A DNA stretch of 64,000 nucleotides, taken from positions 10,354,001 through 10,418,000 of the forward strand of contig OX637339.1 in NCBI GenBank assembly GCA_951799405.1, written 5' to 3'. The translations under genes were made by a program, and so were the position numbers. The notes under the pieces were generated by a model. It saw nothing but the letters and a program-made list of their open reading frames with translations. It searched no databases and was not told where the DNA came from. The DNA comes from Agapetus fuscipes. Taxonomy: Eukaryota; Arthropoda; Insecta; Trichoptera; Glossosomatidae. This document shows positions 21,725 through 31,562 of the stretch, in pieces. Every line of letters begins with the position of its first letter. Position 1 is the stretch's first letter.

Positions 21725-22350
21725 GACATTTAAAAATGGAAACAAGAAAGGGATTAATTATAGCTTTTGTCGTCCGGTCGATAGCTTAGTTGGGTCGTCC
21801 GGTCGATAGCTCAGTTGATAGAGTGCTTGCATTCTACCCTGTGAGCTCGGGTTCGAATCCCACCGAGGGTGTCAGAATGATATCCCATTTCGGTGTTTAT
21901 TTCAAACTAAAAAACAATACTCAGCCTTCACAATAAATGAGTACCAGCCCCTTCGGGAGCTGGGAAATCCCCATTTCAACTGAAGCGTTTGGCGTAAGGC
22001 CGCCCCCCTTACCTGTAAAAATAAATAGGTTCAACTCGCCACATGCGACCCCTCCGGGGATAACGCTGCAAGAAGATGCACTATATGTGTAGCCTAGTTG
22101 CATTTCTTTTTGTATTGCTGTGAAACCTGAAGACCGCTTAGGTTTCGACATTGGAGATTAAAATTAGGAAGAAGATGACCACGACATCATGGGTTGAAAG
22201 AAAATCTTATGAAATGGTGTTTGCAGTTTAGTAGAAGATAGAAAATAACTTAAAGTCACATTTTTACGAGGAAGACCAACTAATAAGACACTCAGTTGAG
22301 CACAACATCTTTCTTAGAAATATCTTTGAAGGATGAATCTTGAGAAGACG
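21725..22350 (+). repeat. Decayed LINE-like repeat split by SINE-A
   Basis: The left piece (aaaaatggaaacaag, tagcttttgt) and the right piece (cacgacatcatgggttgaaa, tatctttgaagga) both align with 37.22-37.54 kb, where no SINE intervenes. Confidence 0.6.
21772..22113 (+). mobile_element. SINE-A with duplicated head
   Basis: The first 25 bp (cgtccggtcgatagct..) occur twice, at 21771 and 21796, followed by an intact B box and complete body and 3' end. A ~40-bp deletion lies between tttcaaac and ctcagcc. Near-identical cttttgt/ctttttgt at the two edges may be the target duplication. Confidence 0.88.
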
Positions 22351-22382
22351 AACAAGAAAGACCCAGTTAGTGATATTCTGAA

Positions 22383-22430
22383 TGAACCTTTGGTGACCGG
22401 TCATTAATTTTTCAACCCAGCGAAGAGGGG
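22383..22430 (-). mobile_element. SINE-B, middle fragment
   Basis: acctttggtgaccggtc followed by tttttcaacccagcgaaga matches the SINE-B body. Confidence 0.7.
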
Positions 22431-22812
22431 TAATTGACCTACTACCGAACGCCAGTGAAAAGACTGCCAATATTTACTATCCATGTAACAGTGACTTGTA
22501 CTTTAGAGTTACGGGAGTATCTGGACTTGCTTTTACTGCAGCTAGCTCTGAATTATATAAGGTGTGCCAAGCAAAAGCAAGAACTTAGATTTTGGGTGTA
22601 AAATATGAAATTAGGTGACACGCTGTGCAGGGAAGGCAGGTTACTGCTTAATCCCTCTAAGATGGCGGATAGTGAAGTGTTTCGTTAGGTTTTCCTAAAA
22701 GGTAGGGATGAAATAAAATATTCCCCGAAGACCAACAGGGTTTCGCCAACCTGTTTGGCAAGCATTGTCACTCATTGCCAACTCCGTCTGAGCACAGTAG
22801 CCGCTTCATAGG
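22431..22812. other. Unassigned
   Basis: Nothing recognised. Confidence 0.4.
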
Positions 22813-22897
22813 AACGATTATTGGATGATTAATTTGTTGAGCGCTGTTTTTATGTGTATCACACCTCAAGAGACCCTTGCGTGCTTGGTCAACGCAA
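22813..22897 (-). mobile_element. SINE-B, 3' fragment
   Basis: gatgattaatttgttgagcg ... tcacacctcaagag ... gcttggtc on the + strand is the SINE-B end reversed. Confidence 0.8.
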
Positions 22898-22969
22898 CAG
22901 ATCACCCTTTCACAATATACCCAGTTGATGTATTTCATTTTCATTTTCACATTCTTTGAAATATAGGCT

Positions 22970-23212
22970 GATGTATGAGGCTGACCTTCCGTACTGCAAA
23001 AAATGATTAACTTCGCCAATGTCACTCCTGTTTCAGGGAAGGTCGGCAAGAGTTGCAGGGCTTATGTTCATTTGAGATTGGCTTTGAAATTGTAGGTTCA
23101 CATGCGGCATGTTTAAGCGCGGCTTTATACGTGTCTGCTTGTGGAAATGCATTTTATATAAATCTTAAATGTAATATATCTTTGCACCTTAGATTATTAT
23201 AGATTATAATCT
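22970..23212 (+). mobile_element. LD copy, full length
   Basis: From ggctgatgtatgaggctgac to the attattatagattataat tail, which runs into the 48-bp palindrome. Confidence 0.88.
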
Positions 23213-23260
23213 ATTAAGTCAGCCTTACATCTATAATTATAGATGTAAGGCTGACTTAAT
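23213..23260. repeat. Perfect 48-bp palindrome
   Basis: Two 24-bp arms (attaagtcagccttacatct + ataa, then its exact mirror) meet with no spacer. It sits between the LD tail and a SINE-B copy, and its right arm includes SINE-B-like gtaaggctg. Confidence 0.97.
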
Positions 23261-23403
23261 TTTTGTGACCGGTCTTCGAAAAAGCCAGATAAGTTTTCCT
23301 TCATCGAAAACTTTTTTGTTTTTCTTTTTGAGATGTGCTAGGAATCAAGCTTACTACCTTCCGATTGCAAATCTGAAACGTTAAGCACTACACTATCACC
23401 AGT
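23247..23403 (-). mobile_element. SINE-B, head and middle, old
   Basis: gtgaccggtctt, then a diverged tRNA-like head: ggaatcaag..., taccttccgattgcaaatct and actacactatcacc in the order seen in other minus-strand SINE-B heads. Confidence 0.6.
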
Positions 23404-24717
23404 ATTAATACTAGTGTGAAATAATTGCCGTAAGTGTTTGGGGCGACAAAAGCAATTATATTGAAATAAGTTCAATTATTTCTACATCAGATAAGCAACT
23501 TACAGGCAGCCACTTTAATGCAAATGGGGTTGGGCAAGCGACAAGTGGGGGTGCATTTTTATAATTGCCGTAAATGTAAAGACAAGTGGTAAGCAGCAGA
23601 TAAAAGGCACATTTTATAACCCTAAAAAATGTTGCCATAAAATCACATAACTTTTTCAAAAATATTTTGCGTATTTCTTTTTGACTTGTTAAGTTTTGAA
23701 GATGAATTCTTTCTTTTGAATTCAAGATTGATTCTATATTATTTATTCTAGCTTTGAAAACATTTTTGTGATTGCAAATAGTTTCCGAGAATATATGTAA
23801 AGATTGCCTTCAAGAAATTTAAATTAATAAATTAGTTTTAGTTTTTACCTATTTTCTCGAGACCCATTTCCAATACCAAAAATCTTTTAGAAGTTGAAAT
23901 AATGTATTATTCTTTATGTAAAATAAAAAACTTACCTTCAAAACCGAGCACACAAAAAATACAAAAATGTTGAAAAAAACAAGTTTTTTTTTTTTTGAGG
24001 CGTCCTTGTTGAAGCTATATAATTTTTTTAACATTCGTAAGTAGATAAATAAGAATCAGTAAACACGTCTAATTTTTTTTTCATAAGTGTGACTTTTATA
24101 CAAAGAACATAAAATAGAACACACATTTTTATTTAAAAAATAAAATTTGATGGAGTATAAGAATACACAGAATATTTTTTAACAAAAATGATGAATCCAA
24201 AAAAAAGGTGCAAAATTTTGTCAGGTTTTAAGAAATTCAAAAGTGTTCCGGAGGTCTGCCGAGGTCAAAAATTTGGATTCCACTTCTCAGGCACATCCCA
24301 TAAAGGAGAAAAAATAAGAAACTAACTACCCCATCAATGCAACATAAACCAGACAACACCATGACTTTAGTTAGTCGGCTATATTTTAGAGAATGTAGCT
24401 TAAGTCTTAACTACTGTCCAGATTTGAACGTTTTTAAAGGGGTTTTGACTTTGACTTGTCTCTACATGCGTGTCCATCATCCCCCAACGCCAAACAATCG
24501 TGACAATCCCACGTACGATCACCCCAACACACGGCACAAGTGAGAAAATTGAGTTGTTTGGCGATTATGTGGCATTAGTGATCGTAATTATTGGCGTTTG
24601 GCCATGAATGTCGTGTTTGTAGATATGTCCCAATGACAGGGCGCAACGAAATAAATTAGCAATTTAAAATGACTTACATGCAACTGCAACTAAGCTGCAA
24701 CTACATAACAACTTTGC
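23404..24717. other. Unassigned AT-rich stretch
   Basis: Long, AT-rich and poor in repeats. A less AT-rich patch at 24455-24620 has gatcgt/acgatc words and an imperfect inverted ccaacgccaaac. No exon found. Confidence 0.4.
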
Positions 24718-24926
24718 AGCGGGTCTGGTTCTTATTTCTTGCCAGTTTTGAGTAGGCCTTGTCGTTTAAATACGATATTTTGGCTACATAAAAAGTTTTG
24801 TAAAAATTTTGGTTCCCAAAACTGGAAATCATTCTGATAAACATTCTGATAGAGGTGGGGATCAAACCTTACTAGCCCTATGTCATTGAACGCAAGCACT
24901 CTTGCTATTGAGCTGTCGACCGGACT
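24718..24926 (-). mobile_element. SINE-A, head and body, old
   Basis: Head agtccggtcgacagctcaat on the minus strand; the body is diverged and the 3' third absent. Confidence 0.78.
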
Positions 24927-24999
24927 ACTCGTATTTCAATGGAAGAACAGCCTTTGCCAGATAATGGACTCAGCCTATGGAGAAGTATTTTTTACAAAA

Positions 25000-25303
25000 A
25001 AAACTACGCTGCACAAACAAAACAATATCTTACAGCTCTGACCCCCGAGAGGTAGCATGTAGTAAAAGGAACATATTTAGTTACACAGATAAGGAGCGCA
25101 ACTGTACGTCAGCCACTTTGTTTCAAGTGGGGATTTCCTAACTTCGGAGCGGACCGATTTTCGTTTTTTAAACCTTGTCGCTAGCTTAATTTTGGGTTTG
25201 AAATAAACACCGAAACAGGAAATCATTTCTGACACCTTCGATGGAATTCGAACCCGGGCTCTCGGCATGCAATGCACTCTAGCAACTGAGCTATCGAGCT
25301 GAC
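25000..25303 (-). mobile_element. SINE-A, same subfamily as 12.3 kb
   Basis: Shares aactacgctgc, gaggtagcatgtagta and atttagttacacagataagg with that copy; B box ggttcgaatt. Confidence 0.83.
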
Positions 25304-25848
25304 TTACAAGTAACACCTAAAATTAAAAAGTAAAATATTAAAATGTACGACAAATCATCTGACTACAAACTGAAAAAAAACTTCTTACATGATTCTCATA
25401 AGTGCATCGTTTTCATCGTAAAGTTGTTGTTAAGTTATTGTTGCAACAATACGCCCTTAGATGTTAGTCACGAGGTAAGCTGTAGGTCTAGACAAGGTAT
25501 TCATGTAGATACAGTGACGAGTGTAGTGAGCTGCCTACATCACCCGCACATGCAACGAGAGCGCCACCTGAGGGGTAATGACAGGGATGAACGGTGAAAG
25601 GGTTAACTGAGGGTACCAACAAAACTACAGGGTTGAAAGATAGAAACAACTAAATCAAATGTTCTACAAAAAGAAGTAATGACGACAAAAATCCCATTGT
25701 AAGTCTTTTTTTCCAACCCCGATTCTTTAAACTACAATCTATAATTTTATTTACGTATATTCTTCTTTAAAAATATATTTAGTTTATGGGTTTGGGTATT
25801 GCCATTGTAAAGATTAATTTTCAATTAATAAAGAAAAAGGAAAATACA
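25304..25848. other. Unassigned
   Basis: Nothing recognised. Confidence 0.4.
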
Positions 25849-25966
25849 CAGTTTTTCTTCGCGAGTTGAGTTGAATATCTCGAGCGCTTTCAGAGTGTTA
25901 ACACGCCATTTTGAATAGAACCACTGACAACTGAGATTTTTACTCAACTCGTGGAGAAAAAAGTTT
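25849..25966. mobile_element. Short inverted-repeat MITE
   Basis: gtttttcttcgcgagttgag at the left mirrors ctcaactcgtggagaaaaaa at the right, ~30-bp arms around a ~55-bp centre. No coding capacity; no clear target duplication. Confidence 0.6.
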
Positions 25967-26034
25967 GTTTATATTTTTGCTTTATTAATTTACAACAAAA
26001 AATGCTTTTATTGGTTTGCGTTTTAGCATTCTCT

Positions 26035-26275
26035 GCCAACCTGCCAGAGAAAGCTGATGAACTTCGGTCACGTTATAAGAAATGAAAAATACCGCCTTTT
26101 CCATCTTATCATATAAGGGAAGATGGAGGCAAATAGAATCCAAGGACGCAGAAGGCTAAAAAACCTTCGACAGTGATTTGGCAAAAGTACCAAGCCCCTA
26201 CTTCGAAACGCCATGATGATTGCTGATCTTCAAGTGGCACTGAAAGAAGAAAAAGATTTAAAGTACTAGATACTT
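26035..26275 (+). pseudogene. LINE-E C-terminal tail
   Basis: Frames read LMNFGHVIRNEKYRL, then QGRRRLKNLRQ and MMIADLQ. The order GH.MRN ... GRRR.SWL.NL..W.G.S ... AMMIAN is a common insect LINE C-terminus, also seen at 60.9 and 62.4 kb. Broken by a stop and small deletions. Confidence 0.78.
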
Positions 26276-26449
26276 CTTAACCATCCGCTAGTTTTAAAGT
26301 TTGAAGCATTTCTCAATAGTACAGTCGCACGAACATTACAGGGTGTTCGCAAATTGGCTTCACCACCTCAATTATATTATTGTAACACGGCACATTACTC
26401 CGTCTGCTGGAGCTTTTATTCATTTTTACTGCCTTAACAGTTCTCAGAA

Positions 26450-26618
26450 CTGCGCCCCAAGTATTTACACAAACTCACCTCGATCGCGTAAATCGAAAAT
26501 ATGTATGAAAACTAAAGCACTCTCCAGGAGTGCCGAAGGTTTATTTAATACATTTTCAATTTATGCAGTCGAGGGGAGTTAACGCATTTTTTGTGCTCGG
26601 GGTACTGTGTTTCATTAC
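26450..26618. mobile_element. FB1 fold-back MITE
   Basis: cctcgatcgcgtaaatcgaa on the left mirrors the right arm around gcagtcgaggggagttaacg. Inner arms contain cactct..aggagtg. Ends near gcgcccc and ggggtac. Confidence 0.72.
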
Positions 26619-26810
26619 ATCGTAGGTAGGTACATTGCAATAAAGAATACATGAATTAACAGAAATAATGTTTTCATTGGTTGGTACAACTGCTGGAAAA
26701 GAACACGAATGGAACTTTCAAGATTTGAATTTTGTGAATCGATTTTTTTAAATTCTGAAAATTTTCAGCCATTCATACTTACATTGAGAGAAAAAAAATT
26801 CACGTAATTC

Positions 26811-26845
26811 GGCAGGTTTGCTAGGGTAAGACAAACGAACATTTT
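26811..26845 (+). repeat. RepH, left part, cut by SINE-B
   Basis: aattcggcaggtttgctagg then gacaaacgaaca; it stops where the SINE-B head begins. Confidence 0.5.
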
Positions 26846-27110
26846 CCGGTTCGTAGTCTAGTGGCTAACTCTACGGACTCGGAAGAATATGGGTTCGATT
26901 TTCAGGGGGGCAAAAAAATATCTTTAATTTTAAAAATATACTCTTCTGCGAGTTGACAAGTTCACAAAGGTCCATACAGCCTTACAGCAATTTAGTATTG
27001 CTTGAGAATTGGAGATTTCTAAAGAGACAACCAAGCTCGCAGAGGGCTCATGAAGTGTGAGTCATACAACAGCGCTCATGAAATAAATCATCCGTATTAT
27101 TTATTTATTT
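26846..27110 (+). mobile_element. SINE-B, full length
   Basis: Head tagtctagtggctaactcta with B box gggttcgattttc, body with cagccttacagcaa, end gctcatgaaataaatcatcc and a tatttattta tail. The ttttcaacccagc segment is missing. Confidence 0.85.
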
Positions 27111-27260
27111 ATTCATTTAATCTGTGGAAAAAAACTTGCAAAGTGTATCGATAATCTTTCTTGCAAAATGAACGCTGAAGATTCACACTTAATATAATTA
27201 ACACACTCTTCAACTCTTGCCGCCTTTCCCCGAAAGAGGGATGACATGAGAGTTAGCAGT
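27111..27260 (-). mobile_element. Possible LD remnant
   Basis: ttgcaaagtgtatc and the ctcttgccgcctttccccga..gggatgaca words around 27200-27250 suggest a much-deleted LD copy. Confidence 0.45.
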
Positions 27261-27443
27261 GTCCAGCTTTACGTCAACCTCGCGCGAGGAAGCAAAATCT
27301 CATGATTTTGAAGGCTCAGTAAACCCTGCCGGTACTATTTATTGAGTAAAAAATTGACATCAATACGGGAAATAATTTTTGCACCCTTGGCTGACCCTGG
27401 CCTTCTGGTTTGAGCGCAAGCGTTCTACCACCTGAGCTAATGT
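27261..27443 (-). mobile_element. SINE-A, old
   Basis: A tRNA-like head (gctcaggtggtagaacgc) and cggtagggtt-type body remain on the minus strand; the B box is lost. Confidence 0.72.
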
Positions 27444-28446
27444 CTAAGCTATAAAAATAATTTGTCGAAAATAATGTTGCCCATTTAGGGTTTATTCATG
27501 CATAAAAATCAAAAGGGGAGATTAGGGTTACATGGCAAAAAAAATGAGCCCAATCATTATTGTATCAAAAAACAACAAAAACTACGTGTCGGTATAAAAT
27601 TGGGGGACGCGTGAGTGTGACTTGGTTATTTTGATATTTCTGCCTTAACAAATTACCAAAAAGCCTCCCACTTAAGTATTGTAATAAAGCTGTTTAAACA
27701 AGGTTTGAAGAGAACTAGTTGGTTATGAAAAAACTAATGAAAAATAAAATCATCAAAGTTTGATTCAATTGTAAAAAGTACAGGTACAATGAGTACAAAT
27801 TTTATTTAACAAGTCCAAAACTTCAGTTTTCTAATGGTAACCACTCTGTAACCCAATTGGAATGTCAATTTTCTTCACTTTTATATCTCTAAAGAGTACT
27901 TTTGTTCTATGTATTTGTTTAAAAATGATGAATGAACTATTTCCTAATTTTCAAGCTTCTTACAGTTCTTAAGCAATAATGAATCTATTGAACAATAACC
28001 TGGAACATTTTGCCATCAAAAAAGTAAAATAAAAGCCGTAGTATCCAACGTCAACGTCTTTTTCACATTAAATACGAACGATTTTTATTTGTGATTTGTG
28101 GATACGAATCTGACGAAACGTGAGAAACTTTTTCTTTTTTACACCAAGAATTGTAAAATTCGTTGTTTATTCTTCACAAATTCAATTTCAAATAATGTCT
28201 AAAAAGGACGTAGTTATTTTGTTTCATTGGTTATGAATTCTTATAATAATACAACCCCATAATTGAGTTACTTTTTTTTGTAAATTGTTGGTGGGAATGC
28301 AATGGGCATTGTTTTTGTAGGCGCGTGGATTTTATCAGATTCAACAAGAAAAAAATACATGCAACATGTCGTGTCCCCGTCTACCCACGTCTCCCCTTTT
28401 ATACACGAAGAAGTCGCCATAAGGAAAAACGTCAATCTATATTATA
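27444..28446. other. Unassigned AT-rich stretch
   Basis: About 1 kb with no recognised repeat or exon. Confidence 0.45.
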
Positions 28447-28771
28447 GACGTTTGGTTAATAGCTCAGTTGGTAGAATGCTTGAGTTCAATGCCAAAGGGC
28501 TAGGGTTTGATCCCCGCCAAGACTGTTATCAAAAAATCCGTTTCGGTGTTTATTTCAAACTTCAAATAAAAATACCGACAAGGTTTACTAAGCCTTCACA
28601 AGAAATGAGAACCTACTTCCTCGAGAGCTGGGAAAACTCTCACTTTAACTGAAGTGGTGAGCGTAAAGCCGGGTTTCTTACCTATCAACAAAAGTAGTCT
28701 TCATACGCCATATGCTACGTCCTTCGTAGACAACGCGATAAGAAGATACACTAAATGCATGGCTAATTTTT
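28447..28771 (+). mobile_element. SINE-A, near full length, diverged
   Basis: A box tagctcagttggtagaatg, B box gggtttgatcccc, complete body and 3' end. Faces the next copy tail to tail. Confidence 0.86.
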
Positions 28772-28774
28772 TTG

Positions 28775-28900
28775 TGAGTTGCTTACCCAATGTCATCTGT
28801 TGAACCAGGGTCTAAGTTATATATGATGTATTACAAAGACGCTTTTGAAAAGTATTGTCTTGACTCGCTTGGCCATAGCACCGACAAGACATATTTTTAA
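28775..28900 (-). mobile_element. SINE-C fragment
   Basis: gtcatctgttgaaccaggg is the SINE-C landmark reversed. Confidence 0.5.
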
Positions 28901-28902
28901 AA

Positions 28903-29227
28903 ACGCTACTACTAAGCTACACACATAGCGTAACTTCTTGTCACGTTTTCCCGGAAGGGGTCACATATGGCGAGCGGAACCTATTTATTTTTACAGGTAA
29001 GGGGGCTGGCTTTGTGCTTACCACTTCAGTCAAAATGGAGATTTCCCAGCTCCCGAGGGGCTGGTACTCATTTCTTGGGAAGGCTGAATAAACCTTGCCG
29101 GTATTTTGATTTTGGGTTTGAAATAAATGCTGGAGTCGGAAATCATTTCAATCACCCTCGGTGGGATTCAAACCCTAGCTCTTGGCATAAAATGCAAGCC
29201 TTCTGCTAACTAAGCTATCGACTGGAC
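28903..29227 (-). mobile_element. SINE-A, near full length
   Basis: Complete from gtccagtcgatagcttag (minus) to the gtgtagcttagtag 3' end. With the + strand copy at 28447 it makes an inverted pair ~130 bp apart. Confidence 0.88.
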
Positions 29228-29683
29228 CTAAAGCACATGATTTAAAAAAAGATTTGTACAACCCCAATGCACTTTAGCATATAATATTAGATACCCTTTA
29301 CATAGCCCACTATGTATTATATTTTAGCACAGATTTTTAAGTAAATGTAACATTTTTATTTGCATTTAATGTAAGCCAAGATGGCAGCAGATTATTTCAA
29401 CTATCCTTCCACATTAGCATAATCTTTCACAGGTAAACAATATAAACTGACCGTTACAACTTCCTGCATAAAGGTTGTATGAAAGTATAACACTGCTATT
29501 CACACAACATTTGATCCACTGCTGATCTACAGATCATCGTTTTGGTTGCACTGAAAATTCACTGTTGGCTGGGGATGAGCCATGACTTTGCTGTTTGAGA
29601 ATAACACCGCATGAATGTAAATAGAATACCTACGACCTAGTTTTATCGGAAATTTTATGCCTTTTCGAACATGAAAGCTCTAA
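29228..29683. other. Unassigned
   Basis: Nothing recognised. Confidence 0.4.
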
Positions 29684-29924
29684 AAACACAACTAAGCTAC
29701 ACATATAGTGTTACTTCTTGCCGCGTTATCCTCGAAAGGGTCGCATGTGGCGAGTTAAACCTATTTATTTTTACAGGTAAGGGAGTAAACCTTGCCGATA
29801 TTTTATTTTGGGGTTTGAAATAAACACCGAAACGGGAAATCATTTCTGACACCCTCAGTGGGATTCGAACCCGAGCTCACGGCATGGAATGCAAGCACTC
29901 TTTCAACTGAGCTATCGACCGGAC
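29684..29924 (-). mobile_element. SINE-A with internal deletion
   Basis: Head and 3' end are close to consensus, but ~90 bp between ctcag/ggttta and the cttacctg box are gone. Confidence 0.9.
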
Positions 29925-30004
29925 TAACTGGTAGAATATGTGAGAAATTATGTTTGTAACAAAACATCGCTGGTTCGAGTCTACAGATTGAATCCACGTT
30001 ACTT

Positions 30005-30209
30005 CTTCTTTCTTTCATAGATTCTAAGGATCTGTTAGTGCCGCTACTTCCTCCTGTGATCCAGACTGCCAGCTATCACGCCATCTCTTCAGAGTTCTTC
30101 TCGGGGGTCTTCTACCAGTAAGGTTCCCTTGAAGAGCGATACGTGGGATCCTATCATTTCCAATTCTATTCCAATGTTCGCATGAGTATCGTATTCGCTG
30201 TCTTCCCCA
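30005..30209 (-). pseudogene. LINE C-terminal tail with GAA-rich end
   Basis: Reads IGNDRIPRIALQGNLTGRRP then TLKRWRDSWQS before a stop. 'R.P......GRRP.GRP.KRW.D' is a known C-terminal pattern of RTE-like LINEs. The 3' end is gaaagaaagaagaagt on the minus strand. Confidence 0.75.
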
Positions 30210-30211
30210 TC

Positions 30212-30262
30212 TTTGACCGGTCCGTAGTTTAGTAGTTAGCCCTTCGGACTCCTTTGATCTTA
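30212..30262 (+). mobile_element. SINE-B-type head fragment
   Basis: gaccggtccgtagtttagta and gcccttcggactc correspond to the first half of the SINE-B head; it directly abuts the LINE fragment. Confidence 0.6.
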
Positions 30263-30576
30263 TTAAATTTTTCATAATTTTAGACTCGATTCCACGATAT
30301 ATGTCTCTATTTGATCGTCTGAGCGTTTTTTTGTGGACTCTGCCATTTGTGCTTCGCGTGTCTTCAATAGTCGATTTATAATTCAGGCGTATGGCCGGCA
30401 AAAGTTGCTCCTGTATATTTGTGGAGGGGTCAAACTAAGTTAGAAATCTATTCAATAAAGACACACGTAGTACCGTGATTTAGAAACTCTTGACCTGTTT
30501 AAAAATTAATTTAAAACCAGAGACGTAGTCTATAATCTGTGTTGCAAAAATTTAAGCTTCCCTTTTCTATAATCTT

Positions 30577-30698
30577 TAATCTAAGTTAAAGAACAAAAAA
30601 GATTTATTTTTAATACATGCCTTGTAGGCATGTATTAAATATAAATCTTGTTGATACGTGTAAGTCCGCACTTATACATGCCATTCGCTTACTTAAAA
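30577..30698 (-). mobile_element. LD fragment containing a snap-back hairpin
   Basis: LD words flank an extra inverted copy: arms 30600-30621 and 30627-30648 match at 21 of 22 positions with a 5-base loop. Confidence 0.72.
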
Positions 30699-30958
30699 GT
30701 AACTGAGCTGCACATATAGTGGAGCTTTTTCCGCAACAGTCACAAGTGGCGTGTGGACTATTTATTTTTACAGCTAAGGGCCTTACGCTAGCCACTTCAG
30801 TTGAAGCGGGGGTCTCCCAGTTTCACAAGAAGTGAGAACCAGGGGGTACACCTTGCCGGTATTTTATGTTAGGATTTGAAAAATACACTGAAACGGGAAA
30901 TCTCTGATACCCAAGGTCGAAATCGAACCCTCGTTTCTCTGGCATGGATGCACAAACT
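30699..30958 (-). mobile_element. SINE-A, old, with damaged head
   Basis: Body and 3' end recognisable (ctgcacatatagtggagc; gccttacgctagccacttca). The head ends at gcatggatgcacaaactgac, beside the LINE poly(A). Confidence 0.78.
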
Positions 30959-31098
30959 GACAGGCGCGTGCATATGTCATTTTTTTTTTATTTTTTTATT
31001 TTTATTTTTAATAATTTATTCAACAAAACAGGAAAATACATTAAAATATATAAAACAATAATAAAAATATATACAATTGATGTTGTACCTTCCCAATT

Positions 31099-31275
31099 AC
31101 AATGTTGACATTAAATATAAGTATTAAAAATAAAAAGAATATAAAAAAGAATATAAATATAAATACTAATGACAGTAAGATATTTTTTCATACAATGTTG
31201 ACATTAAATATAAGTATTAAAATAAAAAAAAAGAATACAAATATAAATACTAATGATAGTAAGATATATTTCTAT
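31099..31275 (-). repeat. Imperfect tandem duplication in LINE 3' UTR
   Basis: tacaatgttgacattaaata starts two consecutive ~85-95-bp copies at 31099 and 31191. Confidence 0.85.
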
Positions 31276-31562
31276 TCTTTTTCTTTCAAACACAAAATAT
31301 AAAATATAAAAACCTATTAAAATAATCATGATAACCGTAATGACACCAAACAATAAGAGATAAAAACAGAATTACATATATCAAATCAGCCTTACATTCA
31401 CTTGAACATGCCAATATTTTTAATTATAATTTTAATTTTTCCCACTCACTAATACCTACACACTGAAATTCTAGTCAAAATTCATTATATTTCATGAACA
31501 CGTTTCTATTATTATTACAATTACAATTATTATTATTATTATTTTACATCATTAATCAAGAA

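Noticed and set aside
30024..30401. 125-codon minus-strand ORF as one protein
   Set aside because: Only the last ~65 codons are LINE-derived; the first half runs through a SINE-B head and unrelated DNA.
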